A program made the translations under genes and the position numbers. Below the pieces are notes generated by a model, which was not told where the DNA came from, did not search any database, and was given only the letters and a program-made list of their open reading frames with translations. From positions 3,782,001 through 3,846,000 of the forward strand of contig NZ_CP094516.1 in NCBI RefSeq assembly GCF_029909975.1: DNA of 64,000 bases. Reading direction: 5' to 3'. Shown here in pieces: positions 45,875 through 54,454 of this stretch (the stretch's first letter is position 1; each line of letters begins with the position of its first letter). This DNA is from Bradyrhizobium sp. ISRA430 (lineage in GTDB: Bacteria; Pseudomonadota; Alphaproteobacteria; Rhizobiales; Xanthobacteraceae).

Positions 45875-47017
45875 ATGAGGTCGTCCACCGCCACACATCT
45901 GACAAACAGAGATGCGCCCAAGCGGCGAGTGGTTCTGTTGCAGACCCAGGCCGAGAATGCCGGCGCCCAGGAGATCACACGACTCCTGGGAAAAGGTCTA
46001 AACGCGCGTGGTTACGAAGTCCTTAATCTGTTCTTTTACCGCAAGTCGGATTCCTTCGAGGAGCCGCTGAATACGCTCTATTGCTCCTCCGGCCGGCCGG
46101 AGACCCCGTTGGCGCTGCTGCGGATGCTATGGACCCTCGGCCGCCATCTGGCAAAGGCAAAGCCGGATGCGGTCCTTACGTTTCAACATTTCGGCAACGT
46201 GATCGGCGGCGGTGTCGCGCGCCTTGCTTGCCGAGCCCCCGTCATCGCAAATCAGGTGTCGTCTGCGATGTCGATGAGCTGGCCCGTCCGCGCAGCCGAC
46301 ATCGTCATGGGCAGCCTCGGGTTCTTCAATTTCATAACCCTCAACTCCCAGCATATGCAGGGCGAATATGCGCGCTACCCCGCCTCCTATCGCTCGCGCA
46401 TGAAGCACGTCGCGCATGGCTTCGACGACAAATCGCTCGATCTGCCGAAGAGAATTGCGCGGCAACGGTTCAGTTTGCCCCTCGATCATGCCCTTCTTGG
46501 CTGCGCCGCAAGATTGCATCCTCACAAGCGGCTCGATGCCGCGATCCGTCTCCTGGCCGGCGAGCCGTCCTGGCATCTTGCGCTGGCCGGTCAGGGCCCG
46601 GACGAGGAGCGGCTGAGACTTCTGGCGGATGAATTGAAAGTATCCGACAGGCTGCATTTCGTCGGCGAGATTTCCCCGCAAGAGATGGCGGGCTTCCTCG
46701 CCTGCCTGGATGTCTTCGTGTTCCCCACGCAAGCCGAAACCTTCGGCCTTGCGGCAGTCGAGGCGGCGAGCGCCGGCGTCCCTTCGGTCGTCAGTGATCT
46801 GGCGGTCTTGCGCGAGGTCCTGTCGGTTGACGGAAAGCCGGCGGCACTCTTCGTCGATGCCGCGGACAATGCGAAGCTGTCGGCCGCCGTTTCGAGGATC
46901 CTGACAGACAAGGCTCTGAGCAACGAGCTGCGGCAAAACGCCAAAGGCCTGAGGTCGCGTTATTCGGTAGAGACCATGGTTGATGAATACGTTCAAATTC
47001 TCGAACAGGCGATTTGA
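45875..47017 (+). CDS. Glycosyltransferase family 4 protein
   Basis: A 380-residue GT-B glycosyltransferase. The C-terminal domain shows GCAARLHPHKRLDAAIRLL, LAGQGPDEERL and the nucleotide-sugar site FVFPTQAETFGLAAVEAASAG with its E(x)7E spacing. The ATG at 45875 is chosen for GGAG 5 bp upstream and because it places the first Rossmann strand (RRVVLLQTQAENAGAQEI) in the right spot. It adds a sugar to the repeat unit and is followed 12 bp later by a GINT1-like gene. Confidence 0.88.
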   Translation: MRSSTATHLTNRDAPKRRVVLLQTQAENAGAQEITRLLGKGLNARGYEVLNLFFYRKSDSFEEPLNTLYCSSGRPETPLALLRMLWTLGRHLAKAKPDAVLTFQHFGNVIGGGVARLACRAPVIANQVSSAMSMSWPVRAADIVMGSLGFFNFITLNSQHMQGEYARYPASYRSRMKHVAHGFDDKSLDLPKRIARQRFSLPLDHALLGCAARLHPHKRLDAAIRLLAGEPSWHLALAGQGPDEERLRLLADELKVSDRLHFVGEISPQEMAGFLACLDVFVFPTQAETFGLAAVEAASAGVPSVVSDLAVLREVLSVDGKPAALFVDAADNAKLSAAVSRILTDKALSNELRQNAKGLRSRYSVETMVDEYVQILEQAI

Positions 47018-47029
47018 TCGTGAATAGCG

Positions 47030-48580
47030 ATGGACGGACGCGCGAACATGATTATCGAGTTCCGTTGCGAAACTGAACATGCTCGGCTCTGGATGAACTG
47101 CGAGAGCCTGCCCGTCAACGGCCGGGATATTCCAGTTCAGATTGAATGGTCGGCCACGACTGACGCTCGGCCCGCTGGCCTTGAGGTGCTGTTCGAGCTT
47201 GAGCGTCTGATATTGCGCAAGGGAAAACGCGGTGCCGCTGACAGACTGACGGCCATCCCGCAACGATTACGCCAGCGTATCGGCACGGCAGACGTGATCG
47301 TTGATTTTACAGGTGCCGAGCGGGATCCTCACTGCTCCGCCCGGCTTTATCTGCGGCCGTTGTTTAACGGGGTCGCGGGAGAAAATGCCGCATTGGCAGC
47401 TATCCTGGCGGGAGACCTGCCGGTGATCGAAATCGTCAACGAACTCGACGGCGCGGTGCTGGATCGCGGTCATCCTTCCGCAGAAGCTGCCGCGGGCCTG
47501 AGCGGCGCGCTTGAAACCGTCATGGCGCGCACTCTGACCATGCTGACTGCAGTTCTGACGGGAGCCCCGAGGATACTTCCCCAATTGGCGTATTCCGTTG
47601 CAAGGAGGGCGCAATCACAGCCGGCAAGTTACGTGCTGCGCGGCTTGACCGTCTCGATCGCGAAGGAAATATATCGACTGTGCTGCTACGCGCCGCATTG
47701 GCACGTCGGATGGCGCTATAGTCCGACGACCAATGTTTGGCAGACAGGGAATTTGTCAGGGCCCGGCTGGAACGTGCTTGGAGACCCCGGACATCGGTTC
47801 TACGCGGATCCATTTCCGGTCGAGTGGCAGGGACGTACATTCGTCTTCTTTGAGGATCTCGACCATCATGTGGGCAAGGGGATCATTTCCGCAATCGAGT
47901 TCGATGGAACGGGGCCGGTTGGAGAGGCCGTACCCGTGCTGGAAGAGCCTTGGCATCTGTCTTATCCGTTCCTGATCGAGGATGGCGGCCAACTGTGGAT
48001 GATCCCGGAAAGTACGGGGCATCGGGACGTGGCGCTGTACAGGTGCGTTCGATTTCCAGACAAGTGGGAGCGTCACTGCACGCTGCTGTCGGGGCTCGAG
48101 CTGGCTGACGTCACCATCACGCGGCACAACAGCGTGAATTATCTGTTCGGAGCCTGGCGGGACGGCACCGGCGGATACTCCGATACATTGTCGATCTTCC
48201 ATGCCGACAGCCTGTTCGGTCCCTGGTTGCCCCATGCGAGCAATCCGGTACTGATGGATCGCGCAAGCGCGCGGCCGGCGGGACACTTCGTGCGAATCGA
48301 CGGGAAGCTGTGGCGTCCGGTCCAGGATTGCACGCACGGATATGGCTGCGCGCTTGGGCTTGCGGAAATTCTCGAGCTGTCGCCGACGACGTTCAGGCAA
48401 GTCGTTCGGCAGGTCTTGAAGCCCGGACCGGCATGGCTTGGCAGAAAGCTTCACACCCTCAATCGTTGCGGCCATCTCGAGGTCATAGACGGATCGCGAG
48501 TTCAGCCAAAGAACGCTTTTCTGCGCAGGCCCGCATCGGCCATGTCCCCCGCCGGAATGTCTCCCGCTGTGTCGCGGTGA
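47030..48580 (+). CDS. GINT1-like (glucosamine inositolphosphorylceramide transferase-like) protein
   Basis: A 516-residue protein. The first 200 residues resemble a poorly conserved, formyltransferase-like N-terminal half (VIVDFTGAERD). From about residue 225 there is a five-bladed propeller-like domain of the GINT1 C-terminal type: HRFYADPFPVEWQGRTFVFF, PWHLSYPFLIEDGGQLWMIP, and RPAGHFVRIDGKLWRPVQDC. Plant GINT1 adds glucosamine to sphingolipids; the bacterial relatives are uncharacterised and tend to sit in polysaccharide clusters. A role in sugar transfer for EPS is inferred. An alternative start at 47048 has no better ribosome site. Confidence 0.72.
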   Translation: MDGRANMIIEFRCETEHARLWMNCESLPVNGRDIPVQIEWSATTDARPAGLEVLFELERLILRKGKRGAADRLTAIPQRLRQRIGTADVIVDFTGAERDPHCSARLYLRPLFNGVAGENAALAAILAGDLPVIEIVNELDGAVLDRGHPSAEAAAGLSGALETVMARTLTMLTAVLTGAPRILPQLAYSVARRAQSQPASYVLRGLTVSIAKEIYRLCCYAPHWHVGWRYSPTTNVWQTGNLSGPGWNVLGDPGHRFYADPFPVEWQGRTFVFFEDLDHHVGKGIISAIEFDGTGPVGEAVPVLEEPWHLSYPFLIEDGGQLWMIPESTGHRDVALYRCVRFPDKWERHCTLLSGLELADVTITRHNSVNYLFGAWRDGTGGYSDTLSIFHADSLFGPWLPHASNPVLMDRASARPAGHFVRIDGKLWRPVQDCTHGYGCALGLAEILELSPTTFRQVVRQVLKPGPAWLGRKLHTLNRCGHLEVIDGSRVQPKNAFLRRPASAMSPAGMSPAVSR

Positions 48581-48670
48581 GCCTTCAGGGAGTCCGGTTC
48601 GCATGTCAGACAGCGCACAACTTCGCGTTCTCGCGGCGCAATCCACCCGAGCTTTGGTTCGTCTCTCCAC

Positions 48671-48850
48671 CCTCTTCTAGTCAAGAGGGCGCAGGGAAGG
48701 CCGGGTGCCCGGCTGGCACCTATAGGTCCGCTGTGCGCCTGTAGCGCAAAAAAGAACTGCACAGCGGCAGACAGGTGAAGCCCAACACACGGCCTTCCCT
48801 GCGCAGTGGTTTGACGGCGTATGCCGTGCTCTCCCGGGAGCCGATTTCCC
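48671..48850. repeat. Highly structured noncoding element with nested inverted repeats
   Basis: Perfect outer arms GCAGGGAAGGCCG (48691-48703) and CGGCCTTCCCTGC (48790-48802) enclose two hairpins: GGTGCC/GGCACC (48704-48720, 5-nt loop) and CCGCTGTGC/GCACAGCGG (48728-48767). A hairpin CCTCTT/AAGAGG precedes them (48671-48688). ACGGC/GCCGT and CTCCCGGGAG follow within the next 50 bp. The fold is a multibranched RNA or cruciform. From memory, unverified, similar sequences are scattered through Bradyrhizobium genomes. Confidence 0.6.
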
Positions 48851-49066
48851 TCTGGCCTCCCTCGCTCCCTGCGAATTGACGGTGCCGTCCGCCCGGTTGG
48901 GCTCGCATGCACCTTCGCTAGAGCTTGACCGTAGCAACGACGGCCAGGACCACACGTCTATATTTTGGCATTCGGTGAAACACGCCGAAACTAAGAAAAC
49001 CCTTTGAAATAAGCACTTTCTGCATAGGCTTGTTTCGGGCTGTTTCTGCGCAGTTCGCCAAATCTA

Positions 49067-49125
49067 GGGCCGGGACCTAAACGCTTCAGCGTCCGCACGA
49101 CAAACTGAAAGCTCAAATCCCGGCC
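49067..49125. other. Stem-loop upstream of the integrase gene
   Basis: GGGCCGGGA (49067-49075) pairs perfectly with TCCCGGCCC (49117-49125). The 41-nt loop contains a small CGC-TTCA-GCG hairpin. It lies 31 bp before the integrase ATG and could be a regulatory leader, a recombinase arm site or an att core. Confidence 0.4.
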
Positions 49126-49156
49126 CTTTGGTCTCAAGCTTAGGAGCCGAAACCAT

Positions 49157-50539
49157 ATGGAGACTACCATTGCCGCCGCCCCCTCAGGCAAGCGGGGCCG
49201 CAAGAGCAGCGTCATCCTGACCGACCGCATGTGCGAGAAGCGGGTGACCGAACGCACCAAAATCTACGACCGTAAATGCCCCGGCCTCTACGTCAGCATC
49301 ACCGCCGCCGGGGTCGCCACTTTCTCGTTCAAATTCACCGACCGGCAGACCGGCAAGCAACGCACCGGCTGGCTGGGCGCCTACAGCCCCGAGACCTTCA
49401 CGGTCGAGGACGCCCGCAGCAAGGTCTACGGTCTCAAGGGCATGGGCGGCAATGCGCTCGCCGAGACCTTCCGCGACCAGAAGGCGAAGGCCGCGCAGAA
49501 CGGCAAGACCGTCTCCGAGATCATCGAGGAGCGGATCAACTGGATGAAGACGCCCGTCCGCAAGCCGGACGGCGAGATGCGGCCCCGGCTGGAGGCGTGG
49601 GAGAACACCGCCAGCCATCTGCGGCGGTTCCTTGGTGCCCGGCTCGGCAAGAAACTCGCGCGAGAGGTCACCAAGAATGACATCGCGACGCTCTCGAACG
49701 ACATCGTCACGGGCAAGTTCGGCAAGCCCTCCGTCAGCAATGCGCGGCATATGCGGAAGGCGGCCAGTGCCCTGTTCAATTGGGCGGCCGAGGCGGGCCG
49801 CGATTACGTCAGCGCGTCGCCTTGCATCAATCTGCCGAAGCTCGATGCGGAACATGCCCGCACCCGCGTCCTTTCCGAGGACGAGATCAAGATATTCTGG
49901 CACGGCCTCGACGATGAGAATTTGATGCGGTCATGGGATCGCAGAACGCGGCTGGCGCTGAAGTTCGAGCTTGTGACCATGCTGCGGTCGAGCGAGTTGC
50001 TTGGCGCGCATCGCGACGAACTGTTCGACCTCGATGGCGAAAACCCGCGCTTCGACGTGCCGCTCAAACGGGTCAAGAAGCGGCGCGTGATCCAGCAGCC
50101 GCTGTCCGATCTCGCGGTCGAGATCATCAAGGAAGCCTTGCGAGGATCGAATAAGCAGTTCGTCTTCGCCTCCCCGCTCGGCGACCAGCCGCTGCATCGG
50201 AAGGCCATGGCGGACGCCCTGCGCGGCGACAAGCGCAAGGGCAACGTGAGGACGCCCGGCATCTGCGCGCTGCTCGGCCTCAAGCCGTTCACGCCGCACG
50301 ATCTGCGCCGGACGGCGGCGACCTTGGCCGGTGATCTCGGCTTCGACGATGCGTGGATCGCGAAATGCCTCGACCATGCAGCGAGCACGAAGGCTGAGAT
50401 CGTCGTGCCGACCGTCACCGGCAAGGTCTATAACCACTCCAAACGCATGAAGGAAAAGCGCGCGGTGCTCGACGGGGTGGCCGCAGAGCTGCGGCGGATC
50501 ATTGGGAGGCAGCAAGACGGGCTGCGGCTCGCGGCCTGA
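49157..50539 (+). CDS. Tyrosine-type site-specific integrase
   Basis: A 460-residue phage/island integrase. The N-terminal arm-binding domain (YDRKCPGLYVSITAAGVATFSFKF) is of the P4-like type, followed by a core-binding domain (about 110-225). The catalytic residues are Arg277 (TMLRSSEL), His381 and Arg384 (HDLRRTAATLAG), His407 (CLDHA) and the nucleophile Tyr425 (VYNHS). All are present, so it should be active. It stands at the left end of the element and is closed by a strong terminator. Confidence 0.93.
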   Translation: METTIAAAPSGKRGRKSSVILTDRMCEKRVTERTKIYDRKCPGLYVSITAAGVATFSFKFTDRQTGKQRTGWLGAYSPETFTVEDARSKVYGLKGMGGNALAETFRDQKAKAAQNGKTVSEIIEERINWMKTPVRKPDGEMRPRLEAWENTASHLRRFLGARLGKKLAREVTKNDIATLSNDIVTGKFGKPSVSNARHMRKAASALFNWAAEAGRDYVSASPCINLPKLDAEHARTRVLSEDEIKIFWHGLDDENLMRSWDRRTRLALKFELVTMLRSSELLGAHRDELFDLDGENPRFDVPLKRVKKRRVIQQPLSDLAVEIIKEALRGSNKQFVFASPLGDQPLHRKAMADALRGDKRKGNVRTPGICALLGLKPFTPHDLRRTAATLAGDLGFDDAWIAKCLDHAASTKAEIVVPTVTGKVYNHSKRMKEKRAVLDGVAAELRRIIGRQQDGLRLAA

Positions 50540-50566
50540 TCAACTGCATCAGATGTACACATTGGA

Positions 50567-50602
50567 CCCGGTCAGCTCATCGCTGGCCGGGTTTGCATTT
50601 TT
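50567..50602 (+). terminator. Rho-independent terminator of the integrase gene
   Basis: CCCGGTCAGC and GCTGGCCGGG form a 10-bp stem with one wobble and a 5-nt loop. TTTGCATTTTT follows. It begins 27 bp after the integrase stop. Confidence 0.85.
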
Positions 50603-50802
50603 ACCATGTGGTGCGCGTTAACTCTCGGGCCAAGTCTTATCCGACAGGTAGCTCTCGTGGGCCTCGTCTACCGACCTAATCCGCGCCAAGGGCGTGCAAC
50701 TGTGGGCGAAGCTGATCAAACGCAGCCGCAAAGCCGCGACTGAGAGGCTTGGTCATCGTAGGCACACATGATAGCTAACCGTAACTTCATGGGGGGAACA
50801 TC

Positions 50803-51181
50803 GTGGGAATCTCAACTGATGCGCACTGCTTTGCCTGCGGATATAACACATTCCTGATGCTCGGAGGGGGCATGGCAAACCACACCACCTACACAGCGTG
50901 GCCCGTAAGCTGCAAGGTGTGCGCTGGAGTTACGACCGCCAACTTCAAGCAGTCGCCGCTAATCTGCCAGATATGCAAGAGCAGCGACGTCACTCCACCC
51001 ACCGACCCTGGGTGGTGGAACGGTGACGGCAATGTCATTGAGAGTTGGCCTATGAGTAGACGTATGGGGGGGAGACGCCCTGACGTTGACCAACGGCCAC
51101 TATCGCTGTCCCAAGTGCGGCGAATTTGAACTTCGTTTCGGTACAAATGCCGGTGGACATGCATTGGTAATGTCGGACTGA
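50803..51181 (+). pseudogene. Zinc-ribbon-like protein, frameshifted at a G7 run
   Basis: A GTG start follows a GGGGGG ribosome-site-like run. The frame shows one pair of CxxC elements (CFACGYNTF) and then CKVCAG and CQICKSSD. At about 51066-51072 there is a run of seven G. Read straight on, the frame ends at 51129 with unlikely residues. A shift of one base yields NGHYRCPKCGEFELRFGTNA, a convincing final zinc ribbon ending at 51181. The original gene thus had about 125 codons. It is broken, slippage-corrected, or altered by a base-calling error. Function is unknown. Confidence 0.6.
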
Positions 51182-51224
51182 CATTATCCTGCTTCTCACC
51201 GCACGCTGAGCAAAGATAGGTCAA

Positions 51225-51701
51225 ATGTTCGAGAAAACGTGTACCCGCTGTGGTGATGCAAAGCCCGCAACGCGAGAGTTTTTCGGGTCAACCCCATCGG
51301 GCGGCCTGCGCGGATACTGTCGTAGCTGTATGAACAAGGCTTCCACCGAATATGAAGCCAAAAACAAGGACGCACGACGCGAGCGTGACGCAAAGCGAGC
51401 AAGAGCGGTTGGTGGAATCCGCCGCAGCTTCGACGCGAAGACTAAGCAAGATTTATTCGCGAAACAGAATGGTCATTGCGCGTGCTGCTTCAAGCTGATC
51501 GAAAGTCCTGCAAGTGGAGAAGTAGACCATGTCGTCCCGCTTGAGAGAGGCGGCCGTGATGAAGGAGATAATCTCCTTCTTGCACATGCTCAATGCAATA
51601 AAGAAAAGCACAACAAGACCCTTCACGAACATTGGGAGTGGAGGGTTAGGGTCGGACTCGACACGGAAAACTTGGGGCGCAAACACGGCCTCATACGCTG
51701 A
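51225..51701 (+). CDS. HNH endonuclease family protein
   Basis: A 158-residue protein. The N-terminal zinc-binding half has CTRCGDAKPATREFF and GYCRSCMNK. The C-terminal HNH domain has CACCFKLI, the key VDHVVPLERGG, DNLLLAHAQCN and a final KHNK. All metal and catalytic positions expected for HNH look present. In an integrated element it could be a packaging or defence nuclease. It has no close partner genes here. Confidence 0.88.
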   Translation: MFEKTCTRCGDAKPATREFFGSTPSGGLRGYCRSCMNKASTEYEAKNKDARRERDAKRARAVGGIRRSFDAKTKQDLFAKQNGHCACCFKLIESPASGEVDHVVPLERGGRDEGDNLLLAHAQCNKEKHNKTLHEHWEWRVRVGLDTENLGRKHGLIR

Positions 51702-51886
51702 GCAACTGCTGCCATTACACTCAGCGAATGCTGCGGAGCAGACAATGTGCAGGCTCGTGCCGTGGGTTCCTCACTCTGGGTGTCCAGCTAGTGAGGGATA
51801 ATTCGGATGGGGTCGCCTTCGGCCATGGATGAATTGCTACCATTCAGGCAGGACGAGACAACGGCGGCGACGTTGTGCGCAATGCG

Positions 51887-51966
51887 ACTCCAATCGCATG
51901 AAGGAGAAGCGCGCGGCGCTAGATGGCATCGCAGCCGAGTTGCGGCGCATCATCGGCAAGCATCAA
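51887..51966 (+). pseudogene. C-terminal remnant of a second tyrosine integrase
   Basis: The frame NRMKEKRAALDGIAAELRRI is nearly identical in protein terms to the last 25 residues of the intact integrase (KRMKEKRAVLDGVAAELRRI), and the DNA at 50436-50515 is clearly similar. No catalytic tyrosine or upstream domain is left. It is a fossil tail of a related integrase, left by an earlier insertion or by deletion. Confidence 0.7.
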
Positions 51967-52956
51967 CTATTCGTCAGCGACTTTGTACCAATCGCCCTTG
52001 TCATCCTTCATATCACGATGCTTTGTGAGCTTATCCCAATCGAAGCACACACGAATATCACCTTGCGCATTGAATGAGCAAAGTTCACGAGAAACTATAG
52101 CTTCCTTCATGTCTTTGACGACCTTTAAGGACATGTCCGTACCTTTATTGTCTCGATACGCTATTCCGGTGTTGCAGACTTTCAGCTCCGGTTGACAGGT
52201 CCGAAAGTACCTTGGCCGTCCGTTGTTTTGGCTCGCCGACATGGCGGTGACCGCATCAACTAATTCGTTCCAAGTTGGCGGCTTTGATGCCTTGGCGTTG
52301 GGAGTGATGTTCGTTGGATCGCCCGGTGGCAATTGCTGGATATTCTTCGCTTGGGGTGGCGCAGCAATTTGCGACGGCTTTCCGACCATTGTTGTGCCCA
52401 TCGACTGGAGTTCTGATGGACTAAGCCAAACCATTTCGCTTGGCGGAGTAACTACCATTCGCCCGATGATAGCGGCGGGGACGCCGAGTTCTTTGGCGAC
52501 CCGTGCCATCGAGACGGTAGCGGCTCCCGATTGAATTGTTTCGGCACCTGTCTGGTCGGATGCGCCGTGAACACCAACCTGCGCAGTGTAATTTGCGAAC
52601 TTCGTTTCTCCCGCTGCAAATATCAGGAAACACGCTGAGGCACACGTTGCGCCTTGAGCAACGTTGGTCGCCATCTTGGCAAATTTCACTGTCTCCGAAA
52701 GCTTTACGCCTTCAAGCAAGTTCCCGCCGATAGAGTTTAGTCGAATTCCTGATACGAATTTTCCAGCATCGTTAGCTGCCTTGATGGCGGCTTTCAAAGC
52801 GTCGGCATCTCCCTCTACGATTTCGCCGGAGATCGAAATAAGAATGTGCCCTTCTTTGGTCGCTATCGACTTCAATGTCGCTGCGGTGGAAGTATCGCTA
52901 AAGGATGCCGCGACCGACACCGCGGCAAAAAAACAGGCCCATTTAATAAAATTCAT
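51967..52956 (-). CDS. Periplasmic ClpP/crotonase-fold protein (COG3904-like)
   Basis: A 329-residue protein with a signal peptide (about residues 1-26). The N-terminal half is a ClpP-like fold: ILISISGEIVEGDADAL and RLNSIGGNL, the likely catalytic serine in GATCASACFLIFAAG, and histidine in VGVHGASD. The C-terminal 130 residues are a separate region that includes CQPELKVCNTG. COG3904 proteins are predicted serine hydrolases of unknown substrate. It lies beside the integrase remnant on the opposite strand to its neighbours. Confidence 0.78.
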   Translation of the reverse strand: MNFIKWACFFAAVSVAASFSDTSTAATLKSIATKEGHILISISGEIVEGDADALKAAIKAANDAGKFVSGIRLNSIGGNLLEGVKLSETVKFAKMATNVAQGATCASACFLIFAAGETKFANYTAQVGVHGASDQTGAETIQSGAATVSMARVAKELGVPAAIIGRMVVTPPSEMVWLSPSELQSMGTTMVGKPSQIAAPPQAKNIQQLPPGDPTNITPNAKASKPPTWNELVDAVTAMSASQNNGRPRYFRTCQPELKVCNTGIAYRDNKGTDMSLKVVKDMKEAIVSRELCSFNAQGDIRVCFDWDKLTKHRDMKDDKGDWYKVADE

Positions 52957-53243
52957 TGTCCCGCCCCCGTCGGACTTGGTCTGTTTTGAGGAAACCTGCG
53001 GCTGATATCAAGAAGTGTTTGGCGCTATTGGCATTTACCATCGTCGAATTGCGGCAATGGTTTCATTTCGCTACTATTTTGTGGGGAGTTTTCAGGTCAC
53101 GCGGTGCCGTTTTCTCGCCGGGCTGGTAAGCAGCGCACGGTGCGACAAAACGGCCGGTTAGATCGGCCGGTGCTGCATGGGTGCAGGTGTGCTTGACCCG
53201 ATCCTGCAATCAGACCGGAGACCAAGAAGCGCCTCAGGGCAAT

Positions 53244-53393
53244 TCAGAGAGACTGACGGCGCTTGACGATGGAGACGATACGATCGCGCAGGCGCTCAAG
53301 CAGGCCGCCTGCGTACCAACCGCAGATTGAAGCCGCCAAAAATAACAGGCTGATCTCAAAGTATCGCAAAAACTCATCGGTAGACAAAACCAC
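53244..53393 (-). CDS. Small single-span membrane protein
   Basis: From a GTG at 53393 a 49-residue frame reads a short acidic N-terminus, one hydrophobic span (ISLLFLAASICGWYAGGL) and a basic C-terminus (RLRDRIVSIVKRRQSL), which follows the positive-inside pattern with the C-terminus in the cytoplasm. A longer upstream frame (53374-53625) of unclear reality overlaps its start. The start codon is uncertain (GTG or TTG at 53387). Confidence 0.45.
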   Translation of the reverse strand: MVLSTDEFLRYFEISLLFLAASICGWYAGGLLERLRDRIVSIVKRRQSL

Positions 53394-53709
53394 CCCCAAC
53401 CCCCGTCAGGACTTCTGGACATAAGTCAGAAACGGCGGACTGCATTCTCTTGCACTCGGCCGTGACATCGGCGCCAACCGAGCCGCATCGCGCTCGCCAT
53501 CCCAGCAGCGCGACAGTCGTTCGTGTGATGTCGTTGCTAGTACCCTTCCCGGGAAGAACGCTCGGTTGGTACCGAATACGAGCCAGAGTAGTTGGCCGCA
53601 AGTCGGTACCTGTTTGTACACACACAACTAAGGTCTAATGAAATTGCGGCTGCCCCCATTGATCTCGCGCGCTGGTTGCGCTTTTATCCCGGTGGGCTGG
53701 GAGGAAGTA
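53394..53709. other. Gap upstream of the lipoprotein gene
   Basis: About 316 bp. A minus-strand frame (53374-53625, 83 codons) with three cysteines overlaps the small membrane-protein gene, but it has no clear start or relatives. Otherwise nothing is supported. Promoters for the secreted-protein genes to the right should lie here. Confidence 0.35.
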
Positions 53710-54450
53710 ATGCGTGCATGGAGGGTCGTGGCGCTGTGCGTCACGTTGGGCGGCTGCGTAACAAATGCCGAGACGGTACAATTTCGGCCATCCAATCCAC
53801 AACAACAGGCGATGATGCGAGATGGGCAAGCAGCCCTAGTTTCTCGTCAGAAAAGTTCGCTCATCTTGGTCCGTCCTGCCTCGCGGCAAGTGCGCGCGAA
53901 CGGTCGGCCCGTCTTCGTCGTCGCCATCAACAACCTGAGCAAAGGCCCCGTTGATTTTCGCGTTGCACAAGTCGAGGCGACGCAACACGTCGCCGGTTCC
54001 GACCACGGCATGCAGGTCGTCACATATGAGATGCTCGTCCAAGAGGAAAAGAACCGGCAGGTAGCAGCGGCTGTATTCACCGGGCTCGCCGCTGCAGGGA
54101 ACGCTTATAGCGCATCTCAAGCCGGTTATGGCCATTACACGACGCCGAGCGGCCGCACAGGAACGTTCTACAGCCCTACCGCTGCCGCAATCGCTCAAGG
54201 CAATGCGACCGCCCAGAATGAAGCGATGATCGCTGCCACGGTGGAGGCGGGCCAGCGCAACATGACCGTCCTTGAGCAGTCGGTCATCAAGGACAACACA
54301 CTCATGCCGGGCGAGTGGTACGGCGGGCAATTGCATCTGGCGCCACCCGTTTCCAGCGAAGGCGGAGGGCCGAAAAACTACACCATCGTCATAACCATTG
54401 GCACCGACCGGCACGTGATCGACATCGCACAGGGAGCCGCAGGGGCGTGA
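53710..54450 (+). CDS. Putative lipoprotein
   Basis: A 246-residue protein. The ATG at 53710 has GGAGG 5 bp upstream. The N-terminus has a signal peptide with a lipobox (VTLGGC), so it should be lipid-anchored after cleavage at Cys16. The mature part has a beta-rich first half (PVFVVAINNLSKGPVDFRV), a Ala/Gly/Tyr-rich segment (NAYSASQAGYGHYTTPSG) and a C-terminal beta segment. No family is recognised with certainty. It begins a trio of secreted-protein genes. Confidence 0.75.
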   Translation: MRAWRVVALCVTLGGCVTNAETVQFRPSNPQQQAMMRDGQAALVSRQKSSLILVRPASRQVRANGRPVFVVAINNLSKGPVDFRVAQVEATQHVAGSDHGMQVVTYEMLVQEEKNRQVAAAVFTGLAAAGNAYSASQAGYGHYTTPSGRTGTFYSPTAAAIAQGNATAQNEAMIAATVEAGQRNMTVLEQSVIKDNTLMPGEWYGGQLHLAPPVSSEGGGPKNYTIVITIGTDRHVIDIAQGAAGA

Positions 54451-54454
54451 GCAA

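Larger units (their letters stand above)
48581..49156. other. Intergenic region holding structured elements, left of the integrase
   Basis: The 576 bp carry a highly structured element (about 48671-48850) and, after about 48956, an AT-richer segment leading to the integrase. Short frames on the minus strand within the structured part are not believed. The left junction of the integrated element is probably in this gap. Confidence 0.5.

Noticed and set aside
48691..48802. GGGAAGGC within the structured element considered as a cobalamin riboswitch
   Set aside because: Other conserved riboswitch boxes are absent, and no cobalamin gene is downstream.
48720..48908. Short minus-strand frames in the structured element considered as genes
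   Set aside because: The product is only a reading of the inverted repeats. I recall such frames as recurrent mis-annotations in Bradyrhizobium, but have not checked.
49067..49125. Stem-loop before the integrase considered as a tRNA or tRNA 3' end
   Set aside because: 59 nt is too short, there is no cloverleaf, and the T-loop sequence does not fit.
53374..53625. An 83-codon minus-strand frame overlapping the small membrane-protein gene
   Set aside because: The start is unclear, the upstream half is poor in sequence, and another frame is equally open; too weak to list as a gene.
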